A stretch of 50,474 nucleotides of DNA from Acetobacteraceae bacterium (GCA_027482245.1 JAIXWG010000036.1:1-50474), one strand, 5' to 3'; counted from the first letter of the stretch, positions 1 through 7,860 are shown. Translations and numbers: made by a program. The notes: generated from the sequence alone by a model not told the origin.

Positions 1-509
1 GGCGCGGGCGGTGGCGGCGGGGGTGGCGCCGGCTGGCGCGGCGACGCGTCGGCGACCCGGGGCGGCGCTGGCTCGGCCGGCGTCCTCGCCGGGGTCTCGG
101 CCTGCGTCCGGGCCGCGGGCGCAGCCGGCGTCCGGGCCGCGGGCTCAGCCGGCGGTGTCGCCTCCCCGGGATTCATCACATCGACGACGATGCGGTTGCC
201 CAGGCGGAAGTGCCGCGCCCGCGCGCCGGGGGCGAGGGTGAATTCCGCCACCTCCCCCTCCACCGCCAAGCCGCGCAGGTTGCGGACGGGACGGCGGCTG
301 GCGGCGTTGTCGAATTCGGCGGGGGCGGCGAAGCGCAGGGTGATCCGGCCCTCCGCCTCCTCCACCCGGTAGTTCACCTGGCGTGGCCAGTCGAACACCA
401 CCCGGCCATGTGTCGGATGGTCCCCGACCCGGATCGGCACCCTGTCCTGCGCCGCCACCGGAAGGGCGGGCAGGATCAGGGCGAGCAGGGTGGCGGCCTG
501 GCGGATCAA
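1..509 (-). CDS. Secreted proline/alanine-rich protein, partial (C-terminus beyond window)
   Basis: Only the N-terminal part is present; the gene runs off the left edge. I place the start at a TTG at 509-507, which overlaps the cheZ stop codon, because it gives a clean Sec signal peptide (LIRQAATLLALILPALPVAAQ-like, residues 1-21). The mature part begins with a segment carrying GRVVFDWP and ending near RIVVDVMNPG, resembling the AMIN-like N-terminal regions of alphaproteobacterial envelope proteins encoded beside flagellar genes. A low-complexity Pro/Ala/Arg/Thr tract follows, containing a 24-bp tandem duplication (104-127 and 128-151, one mismatch). It is last in the visible fliL-cheZ operon, so a flagellum- or envelope-related role is inferred. 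The function is unknown; a TPR-type C-terminal half is possible but not visible. Confidence 0.6.
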   Translation of the reverse strand, partial: MIRQAATLLALILPALPVAAQDRVPIRVGDHPTHGRVVFDWPRQVNYRVEEAEGRITLRFAAPAEFDNAASRRPVRNLRGLAVEGEVAEFTLAPGARARHFRLGNRIVVDVMNPGEATPPAEPAARTPAAPAARTQAETPARTPAEPAPPRVADASPRQPAPPPPPPPA

Positions 510-1138
510 TCGAAATCCGCCAGCAGCTTGTCGATGTCCGCCTGGCTGACACCGGCACCCGGCAGCTGCGGGCCATTGGCCAGGCGCCGCCCCTCCGTTT
601 CCGACGTCGCGGCAGGCGCGGGCTCAGCCTTCGGTGCCGGCAGGGCGTGGCCGGCGGCGACGGCGCTGAAGCGCTCCGTCACCTGCGCCACCCGCGCCTC
701 GATCGCCTTCAGCGCCGTCACCACCTTGCCGATGCGCTGGCCGGTGATGTCCTGGAAGCTGCAGGCTTCGTAGATGCGCGTGATGGCGCCGGACAGCGCC
801 TCCGCCTCCCCGCCGCCGACGCGGCCGGCGACACCTTCGAGCACCTCGCAGCAATCGAGGATCTCGTTGGTGGCCTGCGCGGTGTGGCCGACGATCGCAT
901 CCAGCTCATCCGTCGCGGACGGGATGTGGCTGATGTTGATGTCGTCCACGCGAAGGGAGGCGATCTCCTCCTTCGCCCGCGCGACGGTGCGGCCGAGCCC
1001 TTCGAGCTCCGCCAGCAGCGCCGCCTCGGTCGCCGTCAGATCCCCCGCCATGCTGCCCAGCACGGCGCGGACGGCGGCATCGATCCGCGCCTCCTCGGGC
1101 GTGGCGCCGGCGTTCACCGGCGCGATTCCGTCAGGCAT
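506..1138 (-). CDS. cheZ: Protein phosphatase CheZ
   Basis: CheZ dephosphorylates CheY-P and so ends the chemotactic signal at the flagellar switch. The 210-residue protein is mostly helical and carries the CheZ signature FQDITGQRIGKVV. Asp130 and Gln134 correspond to the catalytic Asp143 and Gln147 of E. coli CheZ. The extreme C-terminus (VSQADIDKLLADFD) resembles the amphipathic CheY-binding tail, joined through an Ala/Pro-rich linker (about 165-190). The start ATG overlaps the 3' end of cheY by 8 bp, so the two are translationally linked. It sits in the fliL-fliM-motE-cheY operon, which supports a role in tumble or stop control. Family assignment is firm; activity is inferred from the conserved pair. 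Confidence 0.92.
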   Translation of the reverse strand: MPDGIAPVNAGATPEEARIDAAVRAVLGSMAGDLTATEAALLAELEGLGRTVARAKEEIASLRVDDINISHIPSATDELDAIVGHTAQATNEILDCCEVLEGVAGRVGGGEAEALSGAITRIYEACSFQDITGQRIGKVVTALKAIEARVAQVTERFSAVAAGHALPAPKAEPAPAATSETEGRRLANGPQLPGAGVSQADIDKLLADFD

Positions 1139-1511
1139 GGACCATGACCTTCTCGATCTTCTCGCGCAGCGTCTCGGCGTTGAAGGGCTTGACGATGTAG
1201 TTGGAGACGCCGGCCTGCTTGGCGGCGACCACGTTCTCCGTCTTGCTTTCCGCCGTGATCATGATGAAGGGCGTGTTCTTCAGCCGCGCATCGGCCCGCA
1301 CTTCCTTCAGCAGGTCGAGGCCCGTCATCGGCGCCATGTTCCAGTCGCTGATGACCAGGCCGAAATTGCCGGCGCGCATCTTGGCCAGCGCCTCCGACCC
1401 GTCCGTCGCTTCCTCGACATTCTCGAAGTCGAGCTGCTTCAGCAGGTTCAGGATGATGCGGAGCATGGTCTTGTAGTCATCCACGATCAGCACCGGTGTG
1501 TTCTTGTCCAT
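1131..1511 (-). CDS. cheY: Chemotaxis response regulator CheY
   Basis: A single-domain receiver of 126 residues, the usual CheY length. All phosphorylation residues are in place: acidic pair Asp11/Asp12, phospho-acceptor Asp56 (in LVISDWNM), Thr86, and Lys108 in IVKPF. Tyr105 matches the aromatic switch residue. When phosphorylated by CheA it would bind FliM, encoded two genes upstream (2707-3789), and its phosphatase CheZ is the next gene, overlapping by 8 bp. The gap to motE is 58 nt, the largest within this operon. No cheA or cheW is visible, so the rest of the chemotaxis system lies elsewhere. A flagellar-operon CheY rather than a chemotaxis-operon paralogue is likely. Confidence 0.95.
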   Translation of the reverse strand: MDKNTPVLIVDDYKTMLRIILNLLKQLDFENVEEATDGSEALAKMRAGNFGLVISDWNMAPMTGLDLLKEVRADARLKNTPFIMITAESKTENVVAAKQAGVSNYIVKPFNAETLREKIEKVMVHA

Positions 1512-1569
1512 CGGCCTCGCGCCCCTGTTTCCCGTCGTATGTCCCGCAGAACCGCCATCCTGGCGCCAG

Positions 1570-2235
1570 TCACCGCACGGTCGGCCGCTCGGCGCGCATC
1601 CGCGCCAGCTCCGCCGTCAGCAGCCTCGCCCGTTCCGGGCGCATCGCGCCCATCACCGGAGAGGCCTTCGCTTCCCGCATCCGGTCCACGATCCGGACCA
1701 GCACGGGCATCTCCAGCTCATCGAAGATCGTCGCCGCGTCGCGCGGGCGCATGCCTTCGTAGAGTTTCACCAGGCCGCGCAGCCCCGCTTCCTCACGCTC
1801 CGCGCGGTCACGCTCCAGCGCTTCCAGCCGCTGCTGCAGCGCGGTCAGTTCCTGCACGCGCTGCGCCAGGCGGCGTTCGGCGGCGGCCACCACCGTCTCC
1901 CGCGCCATGGCCTGCTGTTCGCGCGCCTCGATCTCCGCACGGCGGGCGCGCAGCGCCTCCAGCACCGCACGTTCGGCCAGCTGTTCGGGCGTCGGGCCGG
2001 GCGGCGCGGCGGGCGCAGCGGCGGGTGCCGCGGGCGGCGCCGCGGGCGGTGTCGGCGCCGGGCTGCGCGTCGGCTCCGCCGGTGCAGGGGTGGAGGCGCG
2101 GGCGGTGCCGATCGCGACCGGGGCGCCGGAATCCAGGCGCAGCAGCCGGTCGATCTTCGCGACCACGACCAGGCCAGCCAGCACGGCGGCCACCGGCATC
2201 AGGCGCAGGCGCGGCAGGGACAGGCGGCGGATCAT
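1570..2235 (-). CDS. motE: MotE-like flagellar protein (MgtE N-terminal-like domain)
   Basis: Encodes 221 residues. I chose the ATG at 2235, one base after the upstream gene's stop, because it begins a basic N-terminus and a transmembrane/signal segment (LPRLRLMPVAAVLAGLVVVAKI). An Ala/Pro linker (about 45-85) follows, then a coiled coil rich in Glu/Arg/Gln (about 90-160), then a compact domain with LVKLYEGMRPRDAATIFDELEMPVLVRIVDRMREAKASPVMG, resembling the intracellular N-domain of MgtE and typical of MotE/FliG-like accessory proteins. In rhizobia MotE is a periplasmic chaperone for MotC; here the motor role is inferred from the fliL-fliM-cheY context. Longer in-frame starts exist upstream but would run inside the DUF6468 gene. 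Confidence 0.78.
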   Translation of the reverse strand: MIRRLSLPRLRLMPVAAVLAGLVVVAKIDRLLRLDSGAPVAIGTARASTPAPAEPTRSPAPTPPAAPPAAPAAAPAAPPGPTPEQLAERAVLEALRARRAEIEAREQQAMARETVVAAAERRLAQRVQELTALQQRLEALERDRAEREEAGLRGLVKLYEGMRPRDAATIFDELEMPVLVRIVDRMREAKASPVMGAMRPERARLLTAELARMRAERPTVR

Positions 2236-2236
2236 C

Positions 2237-2710
2237 TCAGCGCGCCTCCCGCAGCGCGCGCAGCAGGTCGCGTTCAGCCTCGCTGCGCGGCATCCCGCCC
2301 AGCGGCGCATGGGGTACCGCGCCGAGTGGCGCGGGGCGCGGCGCGGCGGGCTCCGGCGCGCGTTCGGGCATGCCGCTGGCCAGCGGGCGCGCCGTGCGCA
2401 CCAGGCCATCCAGCCGGTCGGCAAGCGATTCCGCGCGTTCCGCCAGGTAGCGCAGGTCATCGCGCAGCGGCTCCGCCACCGCGACCTTCTCCGCCACCGA
2501 ACGCCCGGCCTGTTCGGCCGTGGCCCGCAGCCGCGCAAGCGCGGCCTCCGCGGCCTCCGTCGCTTCCGCCATCCCCGCGGCACCGCTGGTCACGGCCGCA
2601 CCTTCCCGGCGCAGCGCCGCGATCTGGCGCTCCAGCCGCCAGGCGAAGGGCACGGCGACCGCCAGCAGCAGCAGCAGCGCCCCCTGGGCGAGCCATTCAA
2701 GGGTGGTCAT
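2237..2710 (-). CDS. DUF6468-type flagellar operon membrane protein
   Basis: Encodes 157 residues: an N-terminal transmembrane helix (TLEWLAQGALLLLLAVAVPFAWRLE, about 3-27), a coiled coil rich in Ala/Glu/Arg (about 28-110), and a Pro-rich tail ending in a short acidic/basic helix (SEAERDLLRALREAR). It resembles the DUF6468 proteins often found between fliM and motE in alphaproteobacteria. It overlaps the fliM stop by 4 bp and lies 1 nt from motE, so it is co-translated with basal-body genes. No enzymatic motif is visible. A structural or stator-associated role is inferred; the exact function is unknown to me. Confidence 0.7.
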   Translation of the reverse strand: MTTLEWLAQGALLLLLAVAVPFAWRLERQIAALRREGAAVTSGAAGMAEATEAAEAALARLRATAEQAGRSVAEKVAVAEPLRDDLRYLAERAESLADRLDGLVRTARPLASGMPERAPEPAAPRPAPLGAVPHAPLGGMPRSEAERDLLRALREAR

Positions 2711-3789
2711 GCGCCCTCCCCCGCCGGCTGCCGGCGACGCTCGCGCTCGATCCGCACCGCCAGCCGGTTCTCCCGCCGGCCCAGCTGCGCCTCGAACAGC
2801 GGCACCTCCCCGCAGCGCAGCCGCACCGGCGCCCCGGGGGGGGAGGAGAGCGTGAAGCTGTCGCCCACGTTCAGCCGCAGGATCTGCGACAGCGGCATGG
2901 TCTGCTCATCCAGCACGACGTCGAGCGAGACGTCGGTCTGGCGCAGCTCCTCCGCCAAATGGGTTTCCCAGATGCTGTCGCGGCCGAAGCGCTCGCCCAT
3001 GAACTGCTGCAGCAGCAATTCGCGCACGGGCTCCAGCGTGGCGTAGGGCAGCAGCACCTCGATCCGCCCGCCGCGATCCTCCATGTCCACCCGCATGCGG
3101 CCGAGCACGGCGGCGTTGGAGAGGCGGGAGATGGCGGCGAAGCGTGGGTTCACCTCCAGCCGCTCGAACCGGAAATCGACGGGGCAGAGCGGTTCGAAGG
3201 CCGCGCGCAAATCGCCGAGCACGACGCCGATCAGGCGCTCCACCAGCGTGCGCTCGATGGTGGTGTAGGGCCGGCCCTCGATGCGCATGGCAGCGGTGCC
3301 GCGGCGGCCACCCAGCAGCACGTCCACGATGGAATAGATCAGGCTGCTGTCCACGACGATCAGCCCGTAATTGTCCCACTGCTCCGCCTTGAACACCGCC
3401 AGCATGGCCGGCAGCGGAATGGAGTTCAGGTAGTCCCCGAAGCGCAGCGACGTCATGGCATCGATGGAGATGTCCACGTTGTCCGAGGTGAAGTTGCGCA
3501 GCGTCGTCGACATCAGCCGGACCAGGCGATCGAAGACGATCTCCAGCATCGGCAGGCGTTCATACTGCACGAGGCCCGCGGAGATGATCCGCTCGATCCC
3601 CGTCTCCGCCTGGTCCCGCGAAGGCCCGGATTCGAAGCCGAGCAGGCTGTCGATCTCGGCCTGGTTGAGCACGCGGGCGGCATCGGCGGGCGGCGGCGCG
3701 GCGGCGGCGGCCTCCTCCGGCTGCGCCCCTTCCTCCTCCAGCGCCGCGCCCCAGGCGGCGGCGAGGTCATCATCCTCCGTGCCGCTCAT
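2707..3789 (-). CDS. fliM: Flagellar motor switch protein FliM
   Basis: FliM forms the C-ring switch and is the CheY-P target. The 360-residue protein has an acidic Ala-rich N-terminus, then LNQAEIDSLLGF (about 40-52), the conserved motif that starts the FliM body. The central CheC-like domain includes DYLNSIPLPAMLAVFKAEQW, and GGRRG and YTTIERTLVERL are also conserved. The C-terminal SpoA/FliN-like domain (about 275-350) has LDVVLDEQTMPLSQILRLNVGD. The canonical EIDxLL-type CheY-binding peptide at the very N-terminus is not obvious, although EIDSLLGF itself could serve. The start at 3789 overlaps the fliL stop (ATGA). An upstream in-frame extension would cover fliL and is rejected. fliN and fliG are not in the window. 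Confidence 0.95.
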   Translation of the reverse strand: MSGTEDDDLAAAWGAALEEEGAQPEEAAAAAPPPADAARVLNQAEIDSLLGFESGPSRDQAETGIERIISAGLVQYERLPMLEIVFDRLVRLMSTTLRNFTSDNVDISIDAMTSLRFGDYLNSIPLPAMLAVFKAEQWDNYGLIVVDSSLIYSIVDVLLGGRRGTAAMRIEGRPYTTIERTLVERLIGVVLGDLRAAFEPLCPVDFRFERLEVNPRFAAISRLSNAAVLGRMRVDMEDRGGRIEVLLPYATLEPVRELLLQQFMGERFGRDSIWETHLAEELRQTDVSLDVVLDEQTMPLSQILRLNVGDSFTLSSPPGAPVRLRCGEVPLFEAQLGRRENRLAVRIERERRRQPAGEGA

Positions 3790-4322
3790 TGGACCAGCAT
3801 CTCCACGAACAGCACATCGGTGACGCGGGCGGGTGCGGCGGCCAGGTTGGCGCGGGCGATCAGCTCCTCCCGCAGCCGGTGGGTGCCGGCGCTGCCGCGC
3901 AGCTCCTCCGGCCGCACTTCGCGGAGATAGGTCTGGAACAGGTCCTGCAGCCGCGGCATGGCGGCCTGCACGGCGGCCGTATCCTCCGCCCGGCTGATCT
4001 CGATCTTGGCGCGCAGCCGCACGAAGCTGGCGCGCCGGCCCGGCACGTTCAGGTTGGCGACGATCTCCGGCAGATCCACGAAGGCGGGCGGGCTGCGCGG
4101 CGGGGGCGCGGGTTCCGCCGCCGCCGCTTCCGCCGCCGGCTCGGGATGCGGGCCCATGCCGAGCAGCTTCGGCAGGATGCCCGTGAACCAGAGCCCCGCG
4201 CCCACGCCGATGAGAAGCAGCAAGGGCAGCAGGATGAGCAGCAGCTTCTTCTTGCCGCCCTTCTTCGCGGCCGGCGCCTCGCCTTCCGCTGCCTCCGCCT
4301 TGGCTGGTGCTGCCGCCGCCAT
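3786..4322 (-). CDS. fliL: Flagellar basal body-associated protein FliL
   Basis: FliL surrounds the stators in the inner membrane and supports motor torque. It encodes 178 residues from the ATG at 4322: a Lys/Ala-rich cytoplasmic N-terminus (KKGGKKK), one transmembrane helix (LLLILLPLLLLIGVGAGLWF, about 24-43), a Pro/Ala linker, and the periplasmic FliL domain with FVDLPEIVANLN near 90 and a C-terminal VTDVLFVEMLVQ. Upstream in-frame ATGs at about 4370 and 4412 exist but add residues not typical of the family. It is the first gene of the leftward operon and faces flgF across a 257-bp regulatory region with a sigma-54 promoter for flgF. I could not find an equivalent -24/-12 element facing fliL. 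Confidence 0.9.
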   Translation of the reverse strand: MAAAAPAKAEAAEGEAPAAKKGGKKKLLLILLPLLLLIGVGAGLWFTGILPKLLGMGPHPEPAAEAAAAEPAPPPRSPPAFVDLPEIVANLNVPGRRASFVRLRAKIEISRAEDTAAVQAAMPRLQDLFQTYLREVRPEELRGSAGTHRLREELIARANLAAAPARVTDVLFVEMLVQ

Positions 4323-4454
4323 CCTGTCGCCCGCGTCCTTCTGCCTGCGCGCCACATGCCCATCGCGCATTTCGCGCGGCCGCCACCCGGAGGGGGGACG
4401 GAGGCGCACCATCGCCGGTCCGGCTTAAGGAAGGATTGCGATCGGGGGCGGGGC

Positions 4455-4467
4455 GGACAGGCCTGCC
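4455..4467. promoter_or_regulatory. Degenerate regulator half-site upstream of flgF
   Basis: Reads GGACAGGCCTGCC. The right half (TGCC) and the 5-base spacer match the GGCA-N5-TGCC dyad found at 4497-4509; the left half is GGAC instead of GGCA. Its centre is 42 bp (about four helical turns) from that of the better site. This may be a weak second binding site or chance in GC-rich DNA. Confidence 0.25.
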
Positions 4468-4496
4468 GGGTGGCGGGGCGATTTTCTCCATCCCTG

Positions 4497-4509
4497 GGCA
4501 AGGCTTGCC
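4497..4509. promoter_or_regulatory. Candidate FlbD-type site (GGCA-N5-TGCC) at the flgF promoter
   Basis: GGCAAGGCTTGCC is an inverted repeat whose last base lies 22 nt before the first base of the sigma-54 -24 box. The same dyad at the same distance is found before flgI (9780-9792). In Caulobacter-type regulation, the NtrC-like activator FlbD binds GC-rich ftr dyads near class III sigma-54 promoters and FliX, encoded in this window, controls FlbD. Assignment to FlbD is inference; the repeated dyad and its spacing are seen directly. Confidence 0.5.
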
Positions 4510-4530
4510 GGGCGGACCGGGCCGGGGCGC

Positions 4531-4545
4531 TGGCACAGGCCTTGC
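4531..4545 (+). promoter_or_regulatory. Sigma-54 promoter of flgFGAH
   Basis: TGGCAC-N5-TTGC matches the -24/-12 consensus with the correct 5-base spacing (TGGCAC at 4531-4536, TTGC at 4542-4545). Transcription would begin near 4557, leaving a short leader with GGAG about 8 nt before the flgF ATG. The promoter lies inside a possible in-frame upstream extension of flgF, which supports the downstream start at 4580. Confidence 0.75.
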
Positions 4546-4579
4546 GCCAGGGGGGCCACTGGCATCGCGGAGTTTCACC

Positions 4580-5326
4580 ATGGACAGCCCCGGCTACATC
4601 GTCCTGTCGCGCCTCGTGGCGCAGGCCCGGTCGGCGGCCGTCACGGCCAACAACATCGCCAATGCCGAAACGCCGGGCTTCCGCGGTTCCCGCCCCGTCT
4701 TCGCCGCCGTGCTGGAACGGCAGAAGGATGTCAGTCAGCCCCCGGGCGGGCGCACCATCGCCTTCACGCAGGACCGCGCGACCTGGCGGGACGACCGCGC
4801 CGGCCCGATGGCGACGACGGGCAATCCCCTCGACATCGCGATCACGGCGCCGGAGGGCTTCTTCGTCATCGATACGCCGCGGGGCGAACGCTACACCCGC
4901 GCCGGGCGCTTCGTGCTGGATGGCCAGGGCCAGGTGGTGGACCAGGACGGCAACGCCGTGCAGGGCGCCAATGGCAGGCCGCTCCGCCTCGGCCTTGGGG
5001 AAAGCCGCATCGACGTGCTGGGCGATGGCACGCTGCGGACGGAGAACGGCGACAACGGCCAGTTCCGCATCGTCCGCTTCGACGACAACCAGCGCCTGAC
5101 GGCGGAGGGCGACCGGCTGATGGCGGCGCCGGCGACGATGCAGCCGCAGCGCGTGGACGCCCCCGGCCTTGTGCAGGGCGCCGTGGAGGGCAGCAACGTC
5201 CGCCCCATCACGGAGCTGACCCGCATGACGGAAGAGCTGCGCGAATTCCAGTTCGTCACGCAGATGGCGGAGAAGGAAGGCGAGCGCCTGGGCAGCGCTG
5301 TCGAGCGCATCCTGAAGCGCCGATGA
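4580..5326 (+). CDS. flgF: Flagellar basal-body rod protein FlgF
   Basis: Proximal-rod protein of 248 residues, the normal size for FlgF. The N-terminus has the rod/hook signature with NNIANAETPGFRG (about 26-38). A central region follows with NPLDIAITAPEGFFVI and YTRAGRFVLDGQGQVV, typical of the FlgE/F/G fold. The C-terminal helix contains EGSNVRPITELTRMTEELREFQ, which pairs with the N-terminal helix during rod assembly. The ATG at 4580 has a GGAG 7 nt upstream and sits about 23 nt after the predicted sigma-54 start. It is the first gene of flgF-flgG-flgA-flgH, 56 nt before flgG. FlgF differs from FlgG by the shorter, more divergent middle part; the assignment is firm. Confidence 0.93.
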   Translation: MDSPGYIVLSRLVAQARSAAVTANNIANAETPGFRGSRPVFAAVLERQKDVSQPPGGRTIAFTQDRATWRDDRAGPMATTGNPLDIAITAPEGFFVIDTPRGERYTRAGRFVLDGQGQVVDQDGNAVQGANGRPLRLGLGESRIDVLGDGTLRTENGDNGQFRIVRFDDNQRLTAEGDRLMAAPATMQPQRVDAPGLVQGAVEGSNVRPITELTRMTEELREFQFVTQMAEKEGERLGSAVERILKRR

Positions 5327-5382
5327 GCCGCACGACAATGATGAACCGCGCCACAACGACCCCGGCAAAGGACCACTAGACC

Positions 5383-6168
5383 ATGCGCAGCCTGCACATC
5401 GCCGGCACGGGCATGATGGCCCAGCAGACCAACGTCGAGGTCATCTCCAACAACATCGCGAATATGAGCACGACGGGCTACAAGCGCCGCCGCGCCGAAT
5501 TCCAGGACCTGATCTACCAGAACCTCCGCCGCGTGGGTTCGCAGAGCGCCGATACCGGCAGCGTCCTGCCCTCCGGCGCGCAGGTGGGCCTCGGCGTGAA
5601 GACCGGCGCCGTGTACCGCATCTCCGAACAGGGCAGCCTGTCGCAGACCGAGAACCGCTTCGACCTCGCCATCCGCGGCAACGGCTATTTCCAGGTGACG
5701 CTGCCCTCCGGCGAGACGGCTTATACCAGGGACGGCACCTTCGCCCTGTCGCCCGAAGGCGTCATCGTCACCGCCGATGGCTTCGTCGTGCAGCCCGGCA
5801 TCACCATCCCCGCCGCCGCGCGCGACGTCACCATCAATTCCAGCGGCGAGGTCTTCGCCAAGCTCGATGGCCAGGTGGCGCCGCAGAATGTCGGGCAGAT
5901 CCAGCTGGCGATCTTCGCCAATGAGACGGGGCTGGAAGCCATCGGTGACAACCTGCTGATGGCAACCCCCGGATCGGGCGCCGCCCAGGCGGCCGCGCCG
6001 GGATCGCCGGGCTACGGCCAGGTGCTGCAGGGCTTCGTCGAGACGTCGAACGTCAATGTGGTGCAGGAGATCACGAACCTCATCACCGCCCAGCGCGCCT
6101 ATGAGATGAACAGCCGCGTCATCTCCGCCAGCGACGAGATGCTCTCCACCCTGACCAGGCTGCGGTGA
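5383..6168 (+). CDS. flgG: Flagellar basal-body rod protein FlgG
   Basis: Distal-rod protein of 261 residues. The N-terminal motif VISNNIANMSTTGYKRRRAEFQDLIYQ and the following segment rich in polar residues match FlgG, including the longer distal-rod insert (SQSADTGSVLPSGAQVGLGVK, split by family-specific residues). The body has FDLAIRGNGYFQV and YTRDGTFALSPEGVIV. The C-terminus has GFVETSNVNVVQEITNLITAQRAYEMNSR, the canonical rod C-terminal helix. Its stop codon overlaps the candidate GTG start of flgA, so translation is probably coupled. It forms the drive shaft inside the P and L rings, whose genes flgH (7091) and flgI (9880) are close by. Confidence 0.96.
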   Translation: MRSLHIAGTGMMAQQTNVEVISNNIANMSTTGYKRRRAEFQDLIYQNLRRVGSQSADTGSVLPSGAQVGLGVKTGAVYRISEQGSLSQTENRFDLAIRGNGYFQVTLPSGETAYTRDGTFALSPEGVIVTADGFVVQPGITIPAAARDVTINSSGEVFAKLDGQVAPQNVGQIQLAIFANETGLEAIGDNLLMATPGSGAAQAAAPGSPGYGQVLQGFVETSNVNVVQEITNLITAQRAYEMNSRVISASDEMLSTLTRLR

Positions 6169-7094
6169 CGGCGATGCGGGTGCTGCTCATGCTCGGCCTG
6201 CTGCTCACGGCGCCCACCGCGGCGCAGGAGGGCGCCGCCATCAAGCCGCTGTCGCTGGTGGACGACGCGGTGGTGCGCGTGTCCGACCTGTTCGAGACAT
6301 CGGGCCCGCGCGCCGGCGTGGTGCTGGGCCCCGCCCCCGCCCCCGGCCAGCGCCAGGTGGTGGAGGCCGCGCAGCTGCTGGCCATCGCGCGGCAGAACGG
6401 CATCGCCTGGCGGCCGACCGGCGGCGCGGACCGCGTGGTGCTGGAACGCCCGGGCCGCGCGGTGGAGCGGGAGGAGGTGGTGGCCCTGCTGCGCAACGCG
6501 CTGCGCGGCCAGGGCGTGGACCCCCAGGCGGATATCGAGTTGCTGAACTTCAGCGCGCCGATGGTGCCCATGGCGGCCTTCGCGCAGCTGGCCGTGGAAC
6601 AGGCGACGATCGACAGCGTCGCCCAGCGCTTCGCCGCCACGCTGGTCGTGGCGGCGGAGGGCATGGCCACGCAGCGCCAGCGCATCACCGGCCGCATCCA
6701 GCCCACCGTCCCCGTGCTGGTGGCCACGCGCCGCCTGGCGATCGGGGAGGTGCTGGGCCCGCATGACGTGCGGCTGGTGCGCATGCCCGCCGGGCGGCTC
6801 CGCCCCGGCGTCGCGGAACGGCCGGAACAGGCGCTGGGCCAGGCGGTGCGCCGCCCGACCGCGGCCGAACAGCCGCTGATGCTGGCAGACCTGACGCAGC
6901 CGCTCGCGGTGGAACGGGGGGCGACGGTGACGATGCTCTACGACATTCCCGGCATGGCGCTGACGGCGCAGGGACGGGCCATGGAAGGCGCAGCCCGGGG
7001 CGCGGTGGTGCCGGTGATGAACCTCAGCAGCCGGATCGTGGTGGAGGCGCAGGTCGTCGCGCCAGGCCGCGTCCGCGTGGGACCCGGCCGATGA
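6165..7094 (+). CDS. flgA: Flagellar basal body P-ring formation protein FlgA
   Basis: Periplasmic chaperone for FlgI polymerisation into the P ring; 309 residues if translation starts at the GTG at 6165 (GTGA overlap with flgG) or 306 from the ATG at 6174. A Sec signal peptide is clear (MRVLLMLGLLLTAPTAAQ). The C-terminal half holds the SAF-like domain with VPVLVATRRLAIGEVLGPHDVRLV and the conserved end pattern GxxVTMLYDIPGMALTAQGRAMEGAARG...VMNLSSRIVVEAQVV. Its stop overlaps the flgH ATG by 4 bp. The protein is longer than E. coli FlgA because of an extra N-terminal region (about 20-150), common in alphaproteobacteria. Confidence 0.9.
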   Translation: MTAMRVLLMLGLLLTAPTAAQEGAAIKPLSLVDDAVVRVSDLFETSGPRAGVVLGPAPAPGQRQVVEAAQLLAIARQNGIAWRPTGGADRVVLERPGRAVEREEVVALLRNALRGQGVDPQADIELLNFSAPMVPMAAFAQLAVEQATIDSVAQRFAATLVVAAEGMATQRQRITGRIQPTVPVLVATRRLAIGEVLGPHDVRLVRMPAGRLRPGVAERPEQALGQAVRRPTAAEQPLMLADLTQPLAVERGATVTMLYDIPGMALTAQGRAMEGAARGAVVPVMNLSSRIVVEAQVVAPGRVRVGPGR

Positions 7095-7816
7095 AGACGC
7101 GTCTTGCCCTGCTCGCCCTGCTGGCCCTGCCCGCCTGCGAGCGCCTCTCGGAAGTCGGCCGCCCGCCCGCCATGGCGGGGATGGACAACCCGACGGCCGA
7201 TCCGCGCTGGCGCCCCGTCTCCATGCCTATGCCGGCGCCGCAGGAACCGACCTCCGGCGCCAACAGCCTCTGGCGCCAGGGCAGCCGGACCTTCCTGCGC
7301 GACCAGCGCGCCGCGGCGGTCGGCGACCTGGTGACGGTGCTGGTCTCCATCGCGGACGAGGCGCAGCTGCAGAACCGGACGGAGCGGGAGCGGGACGGGA
7401 CGGATACGCTCGGCCTGCCGCGGCTGCTGGGGCTGGAAACCTCGCTCACCCGGCTGCTGCCCAACGCGGTCAACCCCGCCTCCCTGGTGCAGACCAACGG
7501 CAACCAGACCAGCACGGGCAACGGCACGGTCCGGCGGACCGAGACGGTGACGCTGCGCGTCGCGGCCACGGTCGCGCAGGTGCTGCCGAACGGGAACCTC
7601 GTGGTGGCGGGGCGGCAGCAGGTGCGGGTGAATGCGGAGCTGCGGGACCTCCAAGTCTCCGGCATCATCCGCCCGCAGGACATCGCCAGCGACAACACGG
7701 TGAAGCATGACCGGCTGGCCGAGGCCCGCATCGCCTATGGCGGCCGCGGCACCCTGTCCGACCTGCAGCAGCCGCGCATCGGGCAGCAGATCCTGGATAT
7801 CATTCTGCCGTTCTGA
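7091..7816 (+). CDS. flgH: Flagellar L-ring lipoprotein FlgH
   Basis: Outer-membrane ring protein of 241 residues. The N-terminal signal ends in a lipobox (LALPAC), so Cys16 should be lipidated. Conserved family segments include NSLWRQGSRTFLRDQRAAAVGDLVTVLVSI, VTLRVAATVAQVLPNGNLVVAGRQQVRVN, and the C-terminal SGIIRPQDIASDNTVKHDRLAEARIAYGGRG. The last residue is Phe, as is usual for outer-membrane assembled proteins. It is the last gene of the flgFGAH operon and is followed by tandem GC-rich hairpins at 7861-7927 that separate it from yedK. P-ring flgI is in another unit, under an identical promoter design. Confidence 0.95.
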   Translation: MKTRLALLALLALPACERLSEVGRPPAMAGMDNPTADPRWRPVSMPMPAPQEPTSGANSLWRQGSRTFLRDQRAAAVGDLVTVLVSIADEAQLQNRTERERDGTDTLGLPRLLGLETSLTRLLPNAVNPASLVQTNGNQTSTGNGTVRRTETVTLRVAATVAQVLPNGNLVVAGRQQVRVNAELRDLQVSGIIRPQDIASDNTVKHDRLAEARIAYGGRGTLSDLQQPRIGQQILDIILPF

Positions 7817-7860
7817 GGGCGGGCGGAGAGACAGCCAGGCCACAAACGCTTGGGGGGCCT

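Noticed and set aside
774..2450. Long open frame on the + strand opposite cheZ, cheY and motE
   Set aside because: Its translation is Arg/Pro/Ser/Ala-rich without domains; it is the mirror frame of real minus-strand genes in very GC-rich DNA. The same applies to the long antisense frames over 9301-11348, 26300-28699, 34308-36659 and 42251-46005.
4307..4579. In-frame upstream extension of flgF
   Set aside because: It contains the sigma-54 promoter and regulator dyad and gives a Pro/Arg/Gly-rich sequence foreign to FlgF.
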